A DNA stretch of 64,000 bases from Sabellastarte sp. h YS-2021. Its lineage: Eukaryota > Annelida > Polychaeta > Sabellida > Sabellidae. Location: assembly GCA_964017235.1 (NCBI GenBank), contig OZ024936.1, positions 34,184,040-34,248,039 of the forward strand, in the 5' to 3' direction. The position numbers were made by a program, and so were the translations under genes. Numbering within the stretch: position 1 is the stretch's first letter; each line of letters opens with the position of its first letter. Below the pieces are notes generated by a model. The model was not told the DNA's origin. It searched no databases and saw nothing but the letters and a program-made list of their open reading frames with translations. Below are positions 45,276-56,541 of the stretch, piece after piece.

Positions 45276-46930
45276 ATGTCCACCAATCAAACGAATAAAG
45301 ACAAACCGAGAGCACAAAAATGCCGCCATTTTTGTTTTTCCTTTGATTTACACAACTATTGCCCTACTTGTAGGGAATCTGGCAAGGGTGATGACCCCTG
45401 TGTCACTTTTGAAGCGCCCTGTGATATCTGTGCATCTTTCACAGATGACCAAATGAAAAAAATTCAACACAGGAAACGCTACTTAAAGAAACAAAAGGCG
45501 GACACTTCTAATACAAAAGATGATGAACTAGATCTTTTGGGCGAAGGCAACGGGGATTCTTTCACTGGTTCAAATGCAGACCTTGAGAGTGCTGCTGATA
45601 ATCTTTTTACCTCACCCCCGTCCTCAGCCCCTACCCTTCAGTTCTTTATCACTTAAATCACCAGCCAAATCTGTCCCACCCACCCCAGGTACTGCCTTGC
45701 AACAAAACATTGAAACAAATCTAGAGAAATCCCTGGGAAATTCCTTAAATATTCATTTACAGCAGCAAATGGGCTCTTTCCAGGCATCTATGTTGGAAGC
45801 TTTTCAGTCGCTCCGAGAGGAGTTGACTGCTAAAAAACAAACAGAGGTGGATCAGACCTCAGTTTTTGCTTCCAAACCTGGTACATCTTCTCGCCCTGCT
45901 GTAAATCTGGACCTACCCCCTCCGAGACATAGAACTACCACTCAAACCGAGGATATGGATGTGGACTACGGTCTAGCACTGCTTCCTCGTCTCGGACCTG
46001 ACACTCATGATACCTCGGATCAGAACGTTGCTCCATCTGAGTTTCCTTCCAAGAAGGTCTCGGACAAACCCAAAAAACATGGCCACTCTCGCAGTAGGCA
46101 TGAAGTTGAATCCAGGTCTGCCTCGGATCTATCTGATAAGGAATCAGATGAACCTCGGATCCCATCTACTAAACCTAAAAAGCACTCTGATAAGAGTAAA
46201 CACGAATCAAGGTCCAGATATGTGTCATCTTCCTCAGAGGAGGATCAGTCCTCTGTAGCCAGACACAGGTCTTCTAAGCCCTCTGGGGCTCAGCCCTCAG
46301 GGGCTGTTTCTGATCAAGACCTCCTCAACATGGCCCAGACCCCCCTTATTATAAGGAAGTAGCTCTGTCTGACATTCCCTCACAGTACACTGAAGAGGTC
46401 GACACTTTTAGGCGCATTCTTTCCCTCCCTGACCCCAGGGAGTCTATGCCTAGGTCCTCAACTTCAGTCATGGGTCTGGACGATGAGAAAGGCCGTCAAG
46501 AGCTCAGACCTAGGGGTCCTTCCTCTAACACTTCCACTTAGCTCAGTTATCAAGGACGCCTTTGATAAATTTCAGCATGACTTTAAGGCTGCTAATTTAC
46601 CCGAGGGTAAATACATCAAGCCTCCTCCATCCACTTCTAAGTGGTACAGGGTGGGACAGCCCTGTTATCAGGACAAATATCAGGAGTTGAATACGGATTT
46701 TGCCAAAATCTGTATTATTCCTAAACCCTCTGGGGCCCCTATGGGCAAGGTCCCCCTACCAATTCTTAAAGAATTGGAACATCAGGCTAGGCAAAATATC
46801 TCAACCCCCAATTTCACCGCCGCCTTTGCTAAAACTTCATCTTCTTGCAATGCTTCCCTTGAGAAGTGTCAACATACCATTAAGTCAACTGTCAAGAAGA
46901 TTAAGACACAGATTCAGAAAGGTGCCAATC
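45276..46930 (+). pseudogene. DIRS-c gag-like ORF1, frameshifted
   Basis: The start MSTNQTNKDKPRAQKCRHFC is followed by a cysteine-rich segment (CPTCRESGKGDDPC, CDICASF), a basic/serine-rich stretch (HSDKSKHESRSRYVSSSSEE) and a conserved C-terminal part with SKWYRVGQP, IPKPSGAPMGKVPLP and ASLEKCQHTIKS. The frame is broken near 45640, in the C run near 46340 and again near 46490. The protein would coat the element RNA. The last recognisable gag residues run straight into the end of RT at about 46930. Confidence 0.7.
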
Positions 46931-48130
46931 CTGAAAAGGATCAGGAAAAATCAGAACTGAAACCCACTCAGGTGTTTTCGTTCGTGGGCTACGAATACCA
47001 TCTAGATTCAGCCCTTATAAACCCACTCAAGAGAGATGGCTCAAACTTCAGGATTTAATCCTAAGACTCAAGTCAAAACATGTTTTGACTGCAAGATGTT
47101 TGATGTCGCTAATTGGGTTGCTTGCCTCAACGGAGAAAATGGTCCCAGAGGGACGCTTTCACATGAGACCCTTTCAGTTTCATCTCAAGGAGCACTGGAG
47201 ATATCCTCAGTCGCTGGACAGCCTCCTTCCTTGGACAGAAGCCATTGCAGCCCACCTAGACTGGTGGAAAAATCCCTCAAACATGATGAAAGGTGCAGAC
47301 CTTCATCCCAAAGACCACAGTATCCAACTCTTTACAGACGCCTCAAACGAAGGTTTGGGCGCACACTTAGATCAAAGTTCTACAAAGGGTCTGTGGTCAG
47401 ATTGGGAAAAAAGGCTACACATAAACGTCCTAGAATTGAAGGCGGTCTCACTGGCCTTTCGAAACTTCAAGGACCAGTGCCAGAACCAAACAGTGCTAGT
47501 TGCAACAGACAACTCAACAGTGGTAGCCTACATCAACAAACAAGGAGGAACTCACTCAGCAGAAATGTGTGCTCTCCTGTGGAGGATTATGACCTGGCGC
47601 CATCACTATCACCTAACATTGAAAGCCAGACACATTCCAGGGTGCCTGAATGTGATGGCTGACCTTCTATCCAGGTCAAACCAAGTGCAGTCAACAGAAT
47701 GGTCACTACATCCGCAGGTATTCAAACAGATCTGCCAAAAGTGGTTCACACCTCATGTAGACTTATTTGCCACTCATCTGAAATACAAACTTCCACTGTA
47801 CGTATCTCCTGTCCCAGACCCAAAGGCTTGGGACATAGATGCTCTGAACATAAACTGGATGAGTCTCACTGCCTATGCTTACCCTCCTACGGCTCTCCTA
47901 CACAAGGTGATCCAAAAGATCAAGCAATGCCATTGCCTGATCATCCTAATAGCCCCAGGCTGGCCAGGGATGCCCTAGTTTTGGGACCTAGTGCAGCTCT
48001 CAACAGAGATCCCACTACAACTCCCAGTGTCAACGACCCTACTCAAACAGTCCCACAAGTATGTGTTCCACAACAACCCACAACAGCTCAACCTCCACGC
48101 CTGGTGTCTAGGAGCGGACAACTCCAAGAA
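46931..48130 (+). pseudogene. DIRS-c RT remnant, RNase H and methylase-like region
   Basis: Only the end of RT remains (SELKPTQVFSFVGYEYHLDS). The palm with YLDD, present in DIRS-a, has been deleted. After a frameshift near 47080, RNase H is well kept: IQLFTDASNEGLGAHL, NVLELKAVSLAF, VLVATDNSTVVAYINKQGG and ARHIPGCLNVMADLLSR supply the D-E-D-D positions. It is followed by the DIRS-typical PHVDLFATHLKYKLPLYVS and LIILIAPGWPGMP. A TAG at 47976 replaces the tryptophan expected before FWDL. The frame ends near LNLHAW, where the recombinase frame overlaps. Confidence 0.8.
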
Positions 48131-49335
48131 CAAGGCTTCTTTGTGGACGTGGCAGAGAAAATTGCTGCTTCTCAGCGGTCATCAACAAGGACCATCTACA
48201 AGTCAAAGTGGGCCCTATTTGAAAAATGGTGCAGAGAAAATCCGGTGGATTTCTCCACTCCATCTGTGAAACAAATCTCAGATTTTTTCATGTACCTGTA
48301 CCAAGACCTAAACAGGCGCCCCTCGACCATTGATGGTTACAGGACTGGAATCGTTGACACTTTGGGCCCAACGGCCCACCATATTGCACACAATGCAGAC
48401 CTTCATAGGTTACTCTCCAGTTTCCACAGGGATCGTCCAAAAAGTTCCAGAAATCTTCCTAAGTGGAACCTTTCTGTTGTTCTCAATGAGCACACAAAAA
48501 CACCTTTTGAGCCTATGAAAGGCACAGACCTCAAACATCTTACCCTCAAAACTGCTTTCTTGCTAGCTTTGGCCTCCGGCAAACGACGCAGCGAAATCCA
48601 TGCCTGGGTCGCAAACAAAGTATCTAATCTAGGCCAATGGGAAAAGGTTGCCTTGTTCCCTTCTTCTGATTTCATAGCCAAAAACCAACTAGCAAGAAAA
48701 GGTTCTCAAAGTGTGTCTCCGGTGACTATTCCTGCTTTGACTACCATTGTAGATAGACAATTCAAAGAAGACAGGACCCTGTGTCCGGTGCAGGCCCGGA
48801 GGTACTATTTGGATCGGACCAAAGACCTGAGAGGGTCTCGGTCCCTCCTTTTCATCTCCTTCAAGAAAGGACATACCTCAGACATCAGACCCGCTACTCT
48901 CTCTTCCTGGTTGAAACAAACCATCCTACTTTGTTATAAACAAGCAGACCAACAAGCCTTGGACTTGGTCCAAAAAAAAAGTTAAAGCGCATGACATTTG
49001 GGCCTTCGCGGCCTCTAAGGCCTGTTACGGTGGACCAAATCATGCAAGCCTGTCACTGGAAAGCTCACAACACATTTACAAATTTTTACCTAAAAGACCT
49101 TATTTGGTCAGACAACGACAACAATATGTATCTGGGACCCGTGGTGGCGGCACAACAAGTCCTAGATTCTTCCCCTCAGACCAGTTGTCCTCGGAAAGAA
49201 AAAAAGGGGGGGGGGCACATCCGCTACAACCAAGTCTTCAGGAGTCTATTCCCAGGATCTAGGTATTCTTTTACCTCCAAGATGTTACGGGTAAGGTCAT
49301 TTTGTTTTTTAGTTTATCAAAGTAATTTGTATTAA
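48085..49335 (+). pseudogene. DIRS-c tyrosine recombinase, inactivated
   Basis: This would integrate the circular cDNA by site-specific recombination. The N-terminal part (FFVDVAEKIAASQRSSTRTI, YKSKWALFEKWCRENPVDFS) is continuous. Box I has its arginine (LALASGKRRSEIHAWV). Then comes a run of nine A (48972-48980) with a frame change, the box II motif as AHDIW (48987-49001) where family members have H-x-x-R, a second frame change near 49015, and the tyrosine box (NTFTNFYLKDLIWSD). The arginine-to-tryptophan change fits one C-to-T change at a CGG codon. Two frameshifts plus the lost arginine make it inactive. Confidence 0.8.
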
Positions 49336-49691
49336 GGACTTATTAAGTTGTTATTAATCTCATATTCAGGTGGCAAAAATTTTATGAGAATTCCAACCAT
49401 TGGGCTGGTCTGTCACTCGTGAAGGGCACCTAGGGTACCCTTAGACCTCTAAGTGAGCACTGCTGCACTTCCGTCCTACAATCAAAACATCTAGACAGTT
49501 TCAACACTGTCTCTCATTCTATTTAGGTTTTTGACTATTCACAGGCCCAGTCTTCGGGATTGGGGCACTGTAAACGGGACTCAGACTGGTATTTCTAACA
49601 CTATTTCTAATATATATTACTTCAAAATTACTTCAAAATTGACATATCTTCCAGTCTCAGCTGTAATCCTGCCATCGGGCGGTTGGATTCA

Positions 49692-49793
49692 GCATTGAGT
49701 CCCACATGGTAAGCTATTGTTGCGTAATAAAATTGAAAATTTTAATTACTTAAATGTAGCTTTTATAAGCTACAAGCTTACCATGTGGGACTC
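49692..49793 (+). repeat. DIRS-c internal complementary region
   Basis: The first half (49692-49733, to GCGTAATAAAAT) is the inverse of the outer end of the left ITR. The second half (49731-49793, AATTGAAAATTTTAATTAC onward) is the inverse of the outer end of the right ITR. In DIRS elements this region is known to template the joining of the two ends during circle formation. Both halves are nearly perfect here. Confidence 0.85.
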
Positions 49794-49853
49794 AGAAGAG
49801 TCCCACCCTGCCTCCCAGCTGTTTACAGCTGAGGGGTAGGTGTTAGAAAATTT

Positions 49854-50041
49854 CAACGAGAAAGTAGGGCGATTGGTCAGAAGTTATCACGTGACGACAA
49901 CTAGAGGCTACGGCCAACAATAAATGTCTATTTTTCTTAGACGTTGGCCATGATGCCTTGTGGCCATCCGAGAACAGCATTGAGTACCACATGGTAAGCT
50001 TGTAGCTTATAAAAGCTACATTTAAGTAATTAAAATTTTCA
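49854..50041 (+). repeat. DIRS-c right inverted terminal repeat with extension
   Basis: 49854-50002 is the inverse of the left ITR. It is followed by an extension of about 40 bp (GTAGCTTATAAAAGCTACAT, then AAGTAATTAAAATTTTC) absent from the left ITR but mirrored in the internal complementary region. Unequal ITR ends of this kind are usual in DIRS elements. Confidence 0.85.
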
Positions 50042-50046
50042 ATTTT

Positions 50047-50433
50047 GGGATACTGCAGTGCAAAACTTGTTATAAAGCTCAAGAAGTTGAGTAATTGTAG
50101 TAATTGACTGCCACAAAGATACTAGGAAGTTATCTAGGAAGTGATTATACATATGTTTGAAGACTACTCTTTCCAAAATTTTACCCAAAAAGCTGAGAAG
50201 GGAAACTGGACGATAGTTACCCATAATATGCTTGCTTTCTTTTTTATGTAATTTTATCACATTGGCTTGCTTCCATAAATTAGGAGCTTTACCCAAAGAG
50301 AGCGATAAGTTGAATAACCTAGTTAATGGCTTAACCAGCAAGATATCTGCAATCTTGATAAATTTAGGTGATATTCCATCTGGTCCATATGACTTGTTAC
50401 CATTTAGACTTCTTAAATGCTCGAGAACTTCTT
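50047..50433 (-). pseudogene. Jockey/CR1-like LINE on the minus strand, 5' part of RT
   Basis: The minus-strand frame reads NGNKSYGPDGISPKFIKIAD, LWKQANVIKLHKKESKHIMG, NYRPVSLLSFLGKILERVVF and QLLELYNKFCTAVSQN. It then stops at the DIRS-c edge and continues at 44880. Its upstream end at about 50433 is replaced by a + strand LINE. No endonuclease is seen, so this copy is truncated or was broken by the second LINE. Confidence 0.75.
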
Positions 50434-51898
50434 CTTCAGGCCCATGTTATGCCCATCCGCAAAACATCATCCTTAGACAAAGAAATTTTCAAAAACTATA
50501 GGCCTGTCTCCAATCTGAACTTCATTTCAAAGATACTTGAACGGGTAGTGGCAGTCCAGCTACAAACTCACCTTGATGAAGCTGGCCTTATGACTCCCTT
50601 CCAATCGGTGTATAGAAAACACCATTCAACTGAAAGTGCTCACCTTAATATTCACAACGACATTCTCCTCAATATGGCCAAAGGGTCTCTTACAGTCCTT
50701 ACCCTTTTGGATCTATCCACCATGTTCAATACCATTGACCACACCATTCTCCTGGACAGACTTAATCTTTACTATGGTATCAGTGAACTAGCACTTGGCT
50801 GGTTCAAATCATACCTGTCAGGAAGGACACACTCGGTCAAGGTTGGTTGCACACTTTCACATCCTGCTGCACTCCAGTATGGGGTCCCCCAGGGCTCCGT
50901 CCTTGGTCCAATTCTATTTTCCCTCTACACTAACCTAATTAGCTCAATCATTCACTCTCACAGTAGTATTAACCACCATTTCTAGGCCGATGACACTCAG
51001 TTATACATAACACTCTCACCAACAAATTTCTCTCACTCTATACAAAAACTAAAAAACTGCCTAAATGACATTTAAAATTTCATGTTCGCAAACCAATTAA
51101 AAGTCAACCCTGAGAAAACTGAGTTTATTCTGATAGGCTCCAAAAATAACCTCGGAGTGGTGTTCGACTCCAATTTCTCATTCTCAGACCATGTGTCACA
51201 GGTCATAAAGTCAACCAGAGTTCATGCGAGAGACCTCTATAGAATTCGTCCCCTTCTAGACCTTAATACATCAGTTTGGACTACTGCAATTTCCTATTCT
51301 TGTCACAGATTTTGAGTTAAGAAGATTGCAGTTAGTCCAAAACTCACTCTGTAGGGTTGTCACCCGTTCCTCTAAAAATACTCACATTACCCCTCAACTG
51401 AAAAAAGTCCACTGGCTCCCTGTCAAATATAGGAAACAATTCAAAATTGGTCTCATTACATACAAAATTCTCAACCAGGGCCAACCAGTTTACCTAAGAG
51501 AATTAATTCATCCCTACACGTCTTCTAAGAATACAAGGCAAAGTACCCCTAAACCCAAGTTCCTTCACATGCCCACTTTCGACGGTAAGGTTTATAAATC
51601 AGTCAAACTTTTCTCCAATTGTTTCAGTCACTATGCCCCGGTTCTTTGGAACTCTTTCCCCTTCCAAATAAGAAATAGCTCCTCTGTCGCATCTTTCAGG
51701 AAACACCTCAAAACCCACCTCTTTAATTCCAGTTTCCCAACTGAGTTTCCTTCCCTCTTTGTCACACCCACAATTTCGGATTTCTGACCTTGAACGCCCC
51801 TCGACTCTCCTTATGATAATGATTTTTGTTAACTGAGCGCACTGAGTTCCCCTCTGTGGGGAAGATATTGCGCATGCAAAGTAGTAGATTAGATTAGA
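50434..51898 (+). pseudogene. CR1/L2-like LINE, 5' truncated
   Basis: It begins in the RT (HVMPIRKTSSLDKEIFKNYR, then PVSNLNFISKILERVV). It continues with LDLSTMFNTIDHTILLDRL, SYLSGRTHSVKVG and YGVPQGSVLGPILFSLYTN. The catalytic box reads stop-ADDTQLYI: a TAG at 50983-50985 takes the place of the usual tyrosine. A gap of about 20 residues follows (FILIGSKNNLGVVFDSNFSF lacks the usual spacer). After a stop, the thumb and end follow (QLVQNSLCRVVTRSSKNTHI, WNSFPFQIRNSSSVASFRKH). The 3' end has a hairpin-forming CTGAGCGCACTGAGTTCC segment and short TTAGATTAGA repeats. It is dead. Confidence 0.8.
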
Positions 51899-52415
51899 AT
51901 AACTAGAATAGTTGATTGCTTTCACAAAAAGATCAGTCATGTCCATCAGTGACATAAATATTATTAAATGGTAATACAATAAACTGTTATTGGTGTGAGG
52001 GGTTTGCTTAGAAGTGTATATAAGCACATCATTTAACCCTAGTACTATCACTTGTCATAATTCAAAACTGGATGACAATTGTATGCAGATCTTTTGAAAT
52101 ATGTCAGCTCTATAAATAGTTTGATAACACACTTCTCCGTGGGGAAGATATTGCGCATGCAAAGTAGTAGATTAGATTAGAATAACTAGAATAGTTGATT
52201 GCTTTCACAAAAAGATCAGTCATGTCCATCAGTGACATAAATATTATTAAATGGTAATACAATAAACTGTTATTGGTGTGAGGGGTTTGCTTAGAAGTGT
52301 ATATAAGCACATCATTTAACCCTAGTACTATCACTTGTCATAATTCAAAACTGGATGACAATTGTATGCAGATCTTTTGAAATATGTCAGCTCTATAAAT
52401 AGTTTGATAACACAA
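51856..52415. repeat. 283-bp tandem duplication
   Basis: GTGGGGAAGATATTGCGCAT starts at 51856 and again at 52139, and the two copies appear identical for about 276 bp (to GTTTGATAACAC). Each contains the last 40 bases of the CR1/L2-like LINE plus its 3' flank, including GTGTATATAAGCAC. The same 70-codon minus-strand open frame therefore appears twice and is not a gene. Confidence 0.85.
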
Positions 52416-53770
52416 ACAAATTTTTATTATAGAGAGGGTATTACACAAATACATTACACAAAATGTAGCACACAGCCTAAAAAGGCTTATAATTCAATTT
52501 AAAATTATGTTTATAAACATTGTGAGCATCATGTTTTATGCAAACCCCAAAAATAAAAGAATGTCACCATATATGGTGCACAAAGGTGTCTGAAGGTTAA
52601 TTTTACAGTTAAAATAGCTTTAACATTCCTTTTATTGATATTCTAAAACTCGAAGTTACTAATCACAATGTGGGTAGATTCTGGGAGGAGGGGGTAGATT
52701 CTGGTGGTGTTCATAATTTACCCCCGGGGTATACTTTGGAATCTACCCCGGGGTAGATTTTAGGCCCTCCCAGAATTTACCTAGGTATAAAAGGAAGGGG
52801 GACCATAATCTGGCGGCTTACACTGGGCAGAAGCCTAGTGGGAATTAATAAGTGAGTCATGTATCTGCTCATCAAGCTAAAGGCTTATGCAAACACCGTA
52901 CTTTATGTGATAAATGTCTAGGGCAATGAAATTAATCCAAAGAGCAGGGAGGGACTATTTCAGGATGTCACATAGTTTCTCTCCGAACCTACAAAACAAC
53001 TAGAAAATTTCAAACTAATTTGCATCATGTACATCAATATGAACCAATAATAAATTATTTCACCTGTAAATCAGCTGTCTACTAAAATAGTTAAAACAAA
53101 TGGTTATAGTATTCGACTTCAAATAGAGGTTGGTAATGAATAAAGAAATGATGTCAATGCAATGAGGTCTTAGATGTTTAACTATTAAATACATTTGTAT
53201 TCAAGATTTTGACAATCATTATCTAAATATTTTGATTACCACACATATTTCCTCTAGATTAATTGTAAGGCTGGTAATTAAAGTTGCTACAAAATTAATA
53301 CATTAAAATGAAGGTTTTTATTCAGTTTAAGTTTCAACTTTAGGAGGTCTATTTGGCCCGAGGAAAGAAAACTAACAACCACACAGAATTTATTTAGGTT
53401 ATATGACAGTTTTGTTTACTAAAACAGTTTCTAGTTATTAATTGAAAAGTCAACATTGTTTTATTTTTCGAAGTTTGCTAATCCTTGTGTGTTGGACATT
53501 TAATAAATTCTAAAAAGGAATTATGAGTCATGACAAATGACATACGTGGTAATATTCATATATTTAACATTGTTTATTTCAATATCTTTTGTACTTTAAG
53601 TTTTAGGTCATTTCACTACAAAACTTAGAATAAAAAAAACAGTCTAATTTTCTCACATTCCTTATAAATTTGAAGAATAAACTTCCCCATTTGTGACACA
53701 TGATCAATTAATATACTAATGAAGAGGTGTTTTGGTAGAAACTATTGTAGAACGTCAGATTTGCATTAGT
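52416..53770. other. Unassigned stretch with one fold-back
   Basis: No gene was recognised. At 52672-52781 the ends GGGTAGATTCTGGGAGG and CCTCCCAGAATTTACC pair, and in the middle TCTACCCCGGGGTAGA is a perfect 16-base palindrome, so the 110 bp can form a hairpin. GGTATAAAAGG follows at about 52784-52793, which resembles a TATA box, but no coding lies downstream. The remainder is plain AT-rich DNA. Confidence 0.5.
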
Positions 53771-53777
53771 TTTTGGG

Positions 53778-54520
53778 GGTGTTCCATTGGGATTGACCCT
53801 ACAACTGACTCTATGACTCTAGGGTCGGTTACAAAAGTTGGGGTTGGGGCCATTTTTGGGCGGAAAAATGAAAAGTCGGTTAAGTCTCCCATCCCAGCTT
53901 GTCTAGATCAACATGCCGACCTAACTTGGGGTTGGACTGTTTCATGTAAGATCAAACTTGAAAGCCCTAGTACAAGCCCTAGAGGCACAGCAGACAAGCC
54001 GTATCAGGCCACGACAAGCCCTAGTGACAAACCAACAGGACTGGAGAAGTGTACAGAATCCCCACAGCCAGACTTGCAGTTTGTTATTGCCATTCCAGTT
54101 TTGATAAATTTCTGGGAATAAAGAGGATCAAGTCTTGACCAATCAACAAATCAAAAACTAGGTCAATGCTAAATATCACATGACCAAAACTACAACAGAC
54201 ATTTTTGTTATTTTAATTATAGTTTTCAGGTTTTTACTAAATATTATATAAAAAATAAATCAATATATTTATGATTTAGATTATGACCAAAAAAGGCACT
54301 TAAAATAGGAAATTTTCATTAACAAGATTGCACCTGTTTCAAATATACAGACTGAGATGTGCTTCTGGCAATACCTCATGTAACAATGAAAACCCTCTTG
54401 CTTGTTGCTAGCTTTTTTCTCCAAATTCGGACCTCTGGGAAAGATAGCTTCTAAAATCCTAGCCTCATGGAAATGCTCAGGGTAAACATGCTGTAGTTCT
54501 GGTCATATCATGGGATCCAA
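53778..54520. mobile_element. Harbinger-related non-autonomous copy 1 (partial)
   Basis: The left end GGTGTTCCATTGGG matches the TIR of the Harbinger element at 57294. Subterminal words GTCGGTTA, GACAAGCC and AGGCC are shared. The interior (TTTCTGGGAATAAAGAGGAT, CAACAAATC, AATGAAAACCCTCTTGC) is shared with the next copy. No matching right TIR is seen. A 129-codon + frame at 53732-54121 covers the subterminal repeats and is judged spurious. Confidence 0.55.
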
Positions 54521-54592
54521 ATATTATGTTTCCAGGTGGGCAGAGCCATTTTCCAGGTGGGTTGAGCCACAATGAAAGAGCTCTGTAATGCG

Positions 54593-56290
54593 GGTGTTCC
54601 ACTGGAGCCAACCATACGACTATATGGTCGGCTGCAAAAGTTGGGGGTAGGGGAAAAAATCCACAAAAAATCTGGGTCGGTTTCACCTCCCCGACAGGAC
54701 TTGATACATCCAGGCTTGCCTGAAACTAGAGGCTGACCTGCCTTGGGGGTCAGCATTTTTTTTTACAGGACTAGTCTTGAAACTACCAGGACAAGCCCTA
54801 AACCCATAACAGACAAGCCGTAGCAGTTGCCGACAAGCCATACTGACAAACAGACAGGACTGGAGAAACATACAGAATCACCACGACCAGACTTGGAGTC
54901 GGTATTGCCATTACAGTTTTTGATGAATTTCTGGGAAGAAAGAGGATCAAATGTTGACCAATAAACAAATCCAAAACTAGGTCAAGGCTGAATATTTGGA
55001 TCCCATCACGTGACCAGAACATTCAAATCTATTTTTTTCTGTTATTTTAATTATAATTTCCAGATTTTTGCTGTAATATTTTATACATAATAATGACTGC
55101 TTCAGATTATGACAAAAATCTCCACTTAAAATAGCAAATTTTCATTAAAAATAAAAGAAACCGTGCAAACAAGCACAGGGAGATGTGCTTCTGCCAATAT
55201 ATCACGTGACAATGAAAACCACAGGCGGGTTAAGTAAGCGTGACATCAGCTGAGATGACGTCTTTTACCTGAATTTTACCTAAGTGATCCTTGTAATGGG
55301 ACTCATTTTGGGAGGTTCTGGTCATCCTTCGGTCAAAGGTTGAACCGAGTAGGGTGGCCTCATTTGTCATCTTGATGTGACTGTTTCTGATGTTTACTGG
55401 TAGATCTCAGACCGTGGTCTTGTTGGTGATCTGGACCAGCTGGGTCTTCTTTGAATTTAGTTTGATGAACTATCTCTCGCACCAGTCTTCGAGGTTGTCT
55501 ATTTGCCTCTGGAGGCATGTTTTCAGGTATTTTATGTTCCTGTGGCTGGTGTAGATGCCTATGTCATCTGCATATTGTGTGCACTGGCATGGCGGCGTTG
55601 TGAATATGTTGTTCACATACAGGATGAAGAGAAGTGGACCATGGATGCTGCCTTGGGGTGTTCCAGCAAGGAGCTGGACCTTGTCGGACAGGCTTGTTCC
55701 AGTCTTAACTTGGATGGTTCTATCCTTCAGGAATGATGCGACCACTCGTAGGTGATCTGGTGGGATGTCTTGATCGTGGAGTTTCTTAAGAAGGACATTT
55801 TGCCAGATGGCATCAAAGGCCTTCTTGATGTCTATTACCAGAAGTGCTGTCATTCTTTTGGATCTCTTTGCTTTTTCTAGATACTGGTTGATGATGTGGA
55901 TATGCTCATTGGCCTCTTTCTGTGGTTGATAGGCCCTTTGCCATGTGTTGATGAGGTTATGGTCATCAGTGAACTCCTGAATTCTAGTAACATGGCAATG
56001 AAAACCCTCTTGCTTGTAGCTGCCTTTTATACTGAAATTTCAAGCTTCTGGGAAAGACCCTATGTAGTTCTAGTCACATGATGGGATCCAAATATTTACT
56101 ATTGACCTAGGTTTAGATTTGTTGATTGATCGACACTTGATCCCTCTTTTTCCCAGAAATTGCTTATGGGTCTTACAGTGAGAAAAACTAACGTCATGGG
56201 ATCCAAACAGTTTCTCGACCGTCCTTGACCTAATTTTCTGTATTTGTTGATTGGTCAATACTTGATCCTCTTTTGTCCCAGAAATTGCTC
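54593..56290. mobile_element. Harbinger-related non-autonomous copy 2, with inverted arms
   Basis: It starts GGTGTTCCACTGGAGCC. The segment 54921-55020 (TTTCTGGGAAGAAAGAGGAT, CCAAAACTAGGTC, GGATCCCATCACGTGACC) is mirrored at 56062-56160 and again at 56195-56290, so the copy has large inverted arms. A LINE fragment interrupts it at 55221-55995. It carries no transposase. Confidence 0.55.
55221..55995 (-). pseudogene. Jockey-like LINE RT fragment with target duplication
   Basis: The minus-strand frame reads LLVIDIKKAFDAIWQNVLLK, GTPQGSIHGPLLFILYVNNI and the catalytic QYADDIGIYTS, then LEDWCERLFIKLNSKKTQLV. This is an RT palm and thumb fragment, truncated at both ends. CAATGAAAACC occurs at both edges (55210-55220 and 55996-56006), and the neighbouring copy at about 54380-54400 shows the uninterrupted CAATGAAAACCCTCTTGC. 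The 11-bp duplication is therefore secure. Confidence 0.8.
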
Positions 56291-56541
56291 TGGTGAAATA
56301 TGGTGATAATTTGATTATTATGTGACCAAATAAAACACTCTTTCACGTTTATTAATTATTTACAGCATACATGTGCACCTTAATTAACTGTAAACTTCAA
56401 AGTTATGAACATTTTTACTGTTTTGTGTCATTCATAACATAATTTTGGACATATTTTCACCTCACATCATGCTGGAAATGGAGTGAAAATTAGCAGTACT
56501 AGGTTGCAAAAGACAAGCCGGCTTCATAATAGGGCAAGCCT

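Larger units (their letters stand above)
44890..50041 (+). mobile_element. DIRS-c: DIRS-type element with ITRs and internal complementary region
   Basis: The left inverted repeat is 44890-45049, the body holds gag, a deleted RT, RNase H, a methylase-like region and a tyrosine recombinase, the internal complementary region is at 49692-49793 and the right inverted repeat is 49854-50041. This order is the known DIRS architecture. The element interrupts a minus-strand LINE whose codons resume on the other side (TAVSQN, then KEI). ATTTT occurs at both edges (44885-44889 and 50042-50046), either a short duplication or shared target bases. With RT internally deleted and the recombinase mutated, it is non-autonomous. 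Its ITRs are nearly identical. Confidence 0.85.

Noticed and set aside
51599..52334. Two identical 70-codon minus frames, one extended to 150 codons
   Set aside because: They are antisense to a LINE end and its flank, duplicated by the 283-bp tandem repeat.
53732..54121. 129-codon + frame over GTCGGT/GACAAGCC words
   Set aside because: It coincides with subterminal repeats of a Harbinger-type element; similar chance frames appear in the other copies at 54477-54871 and 62519-63031.
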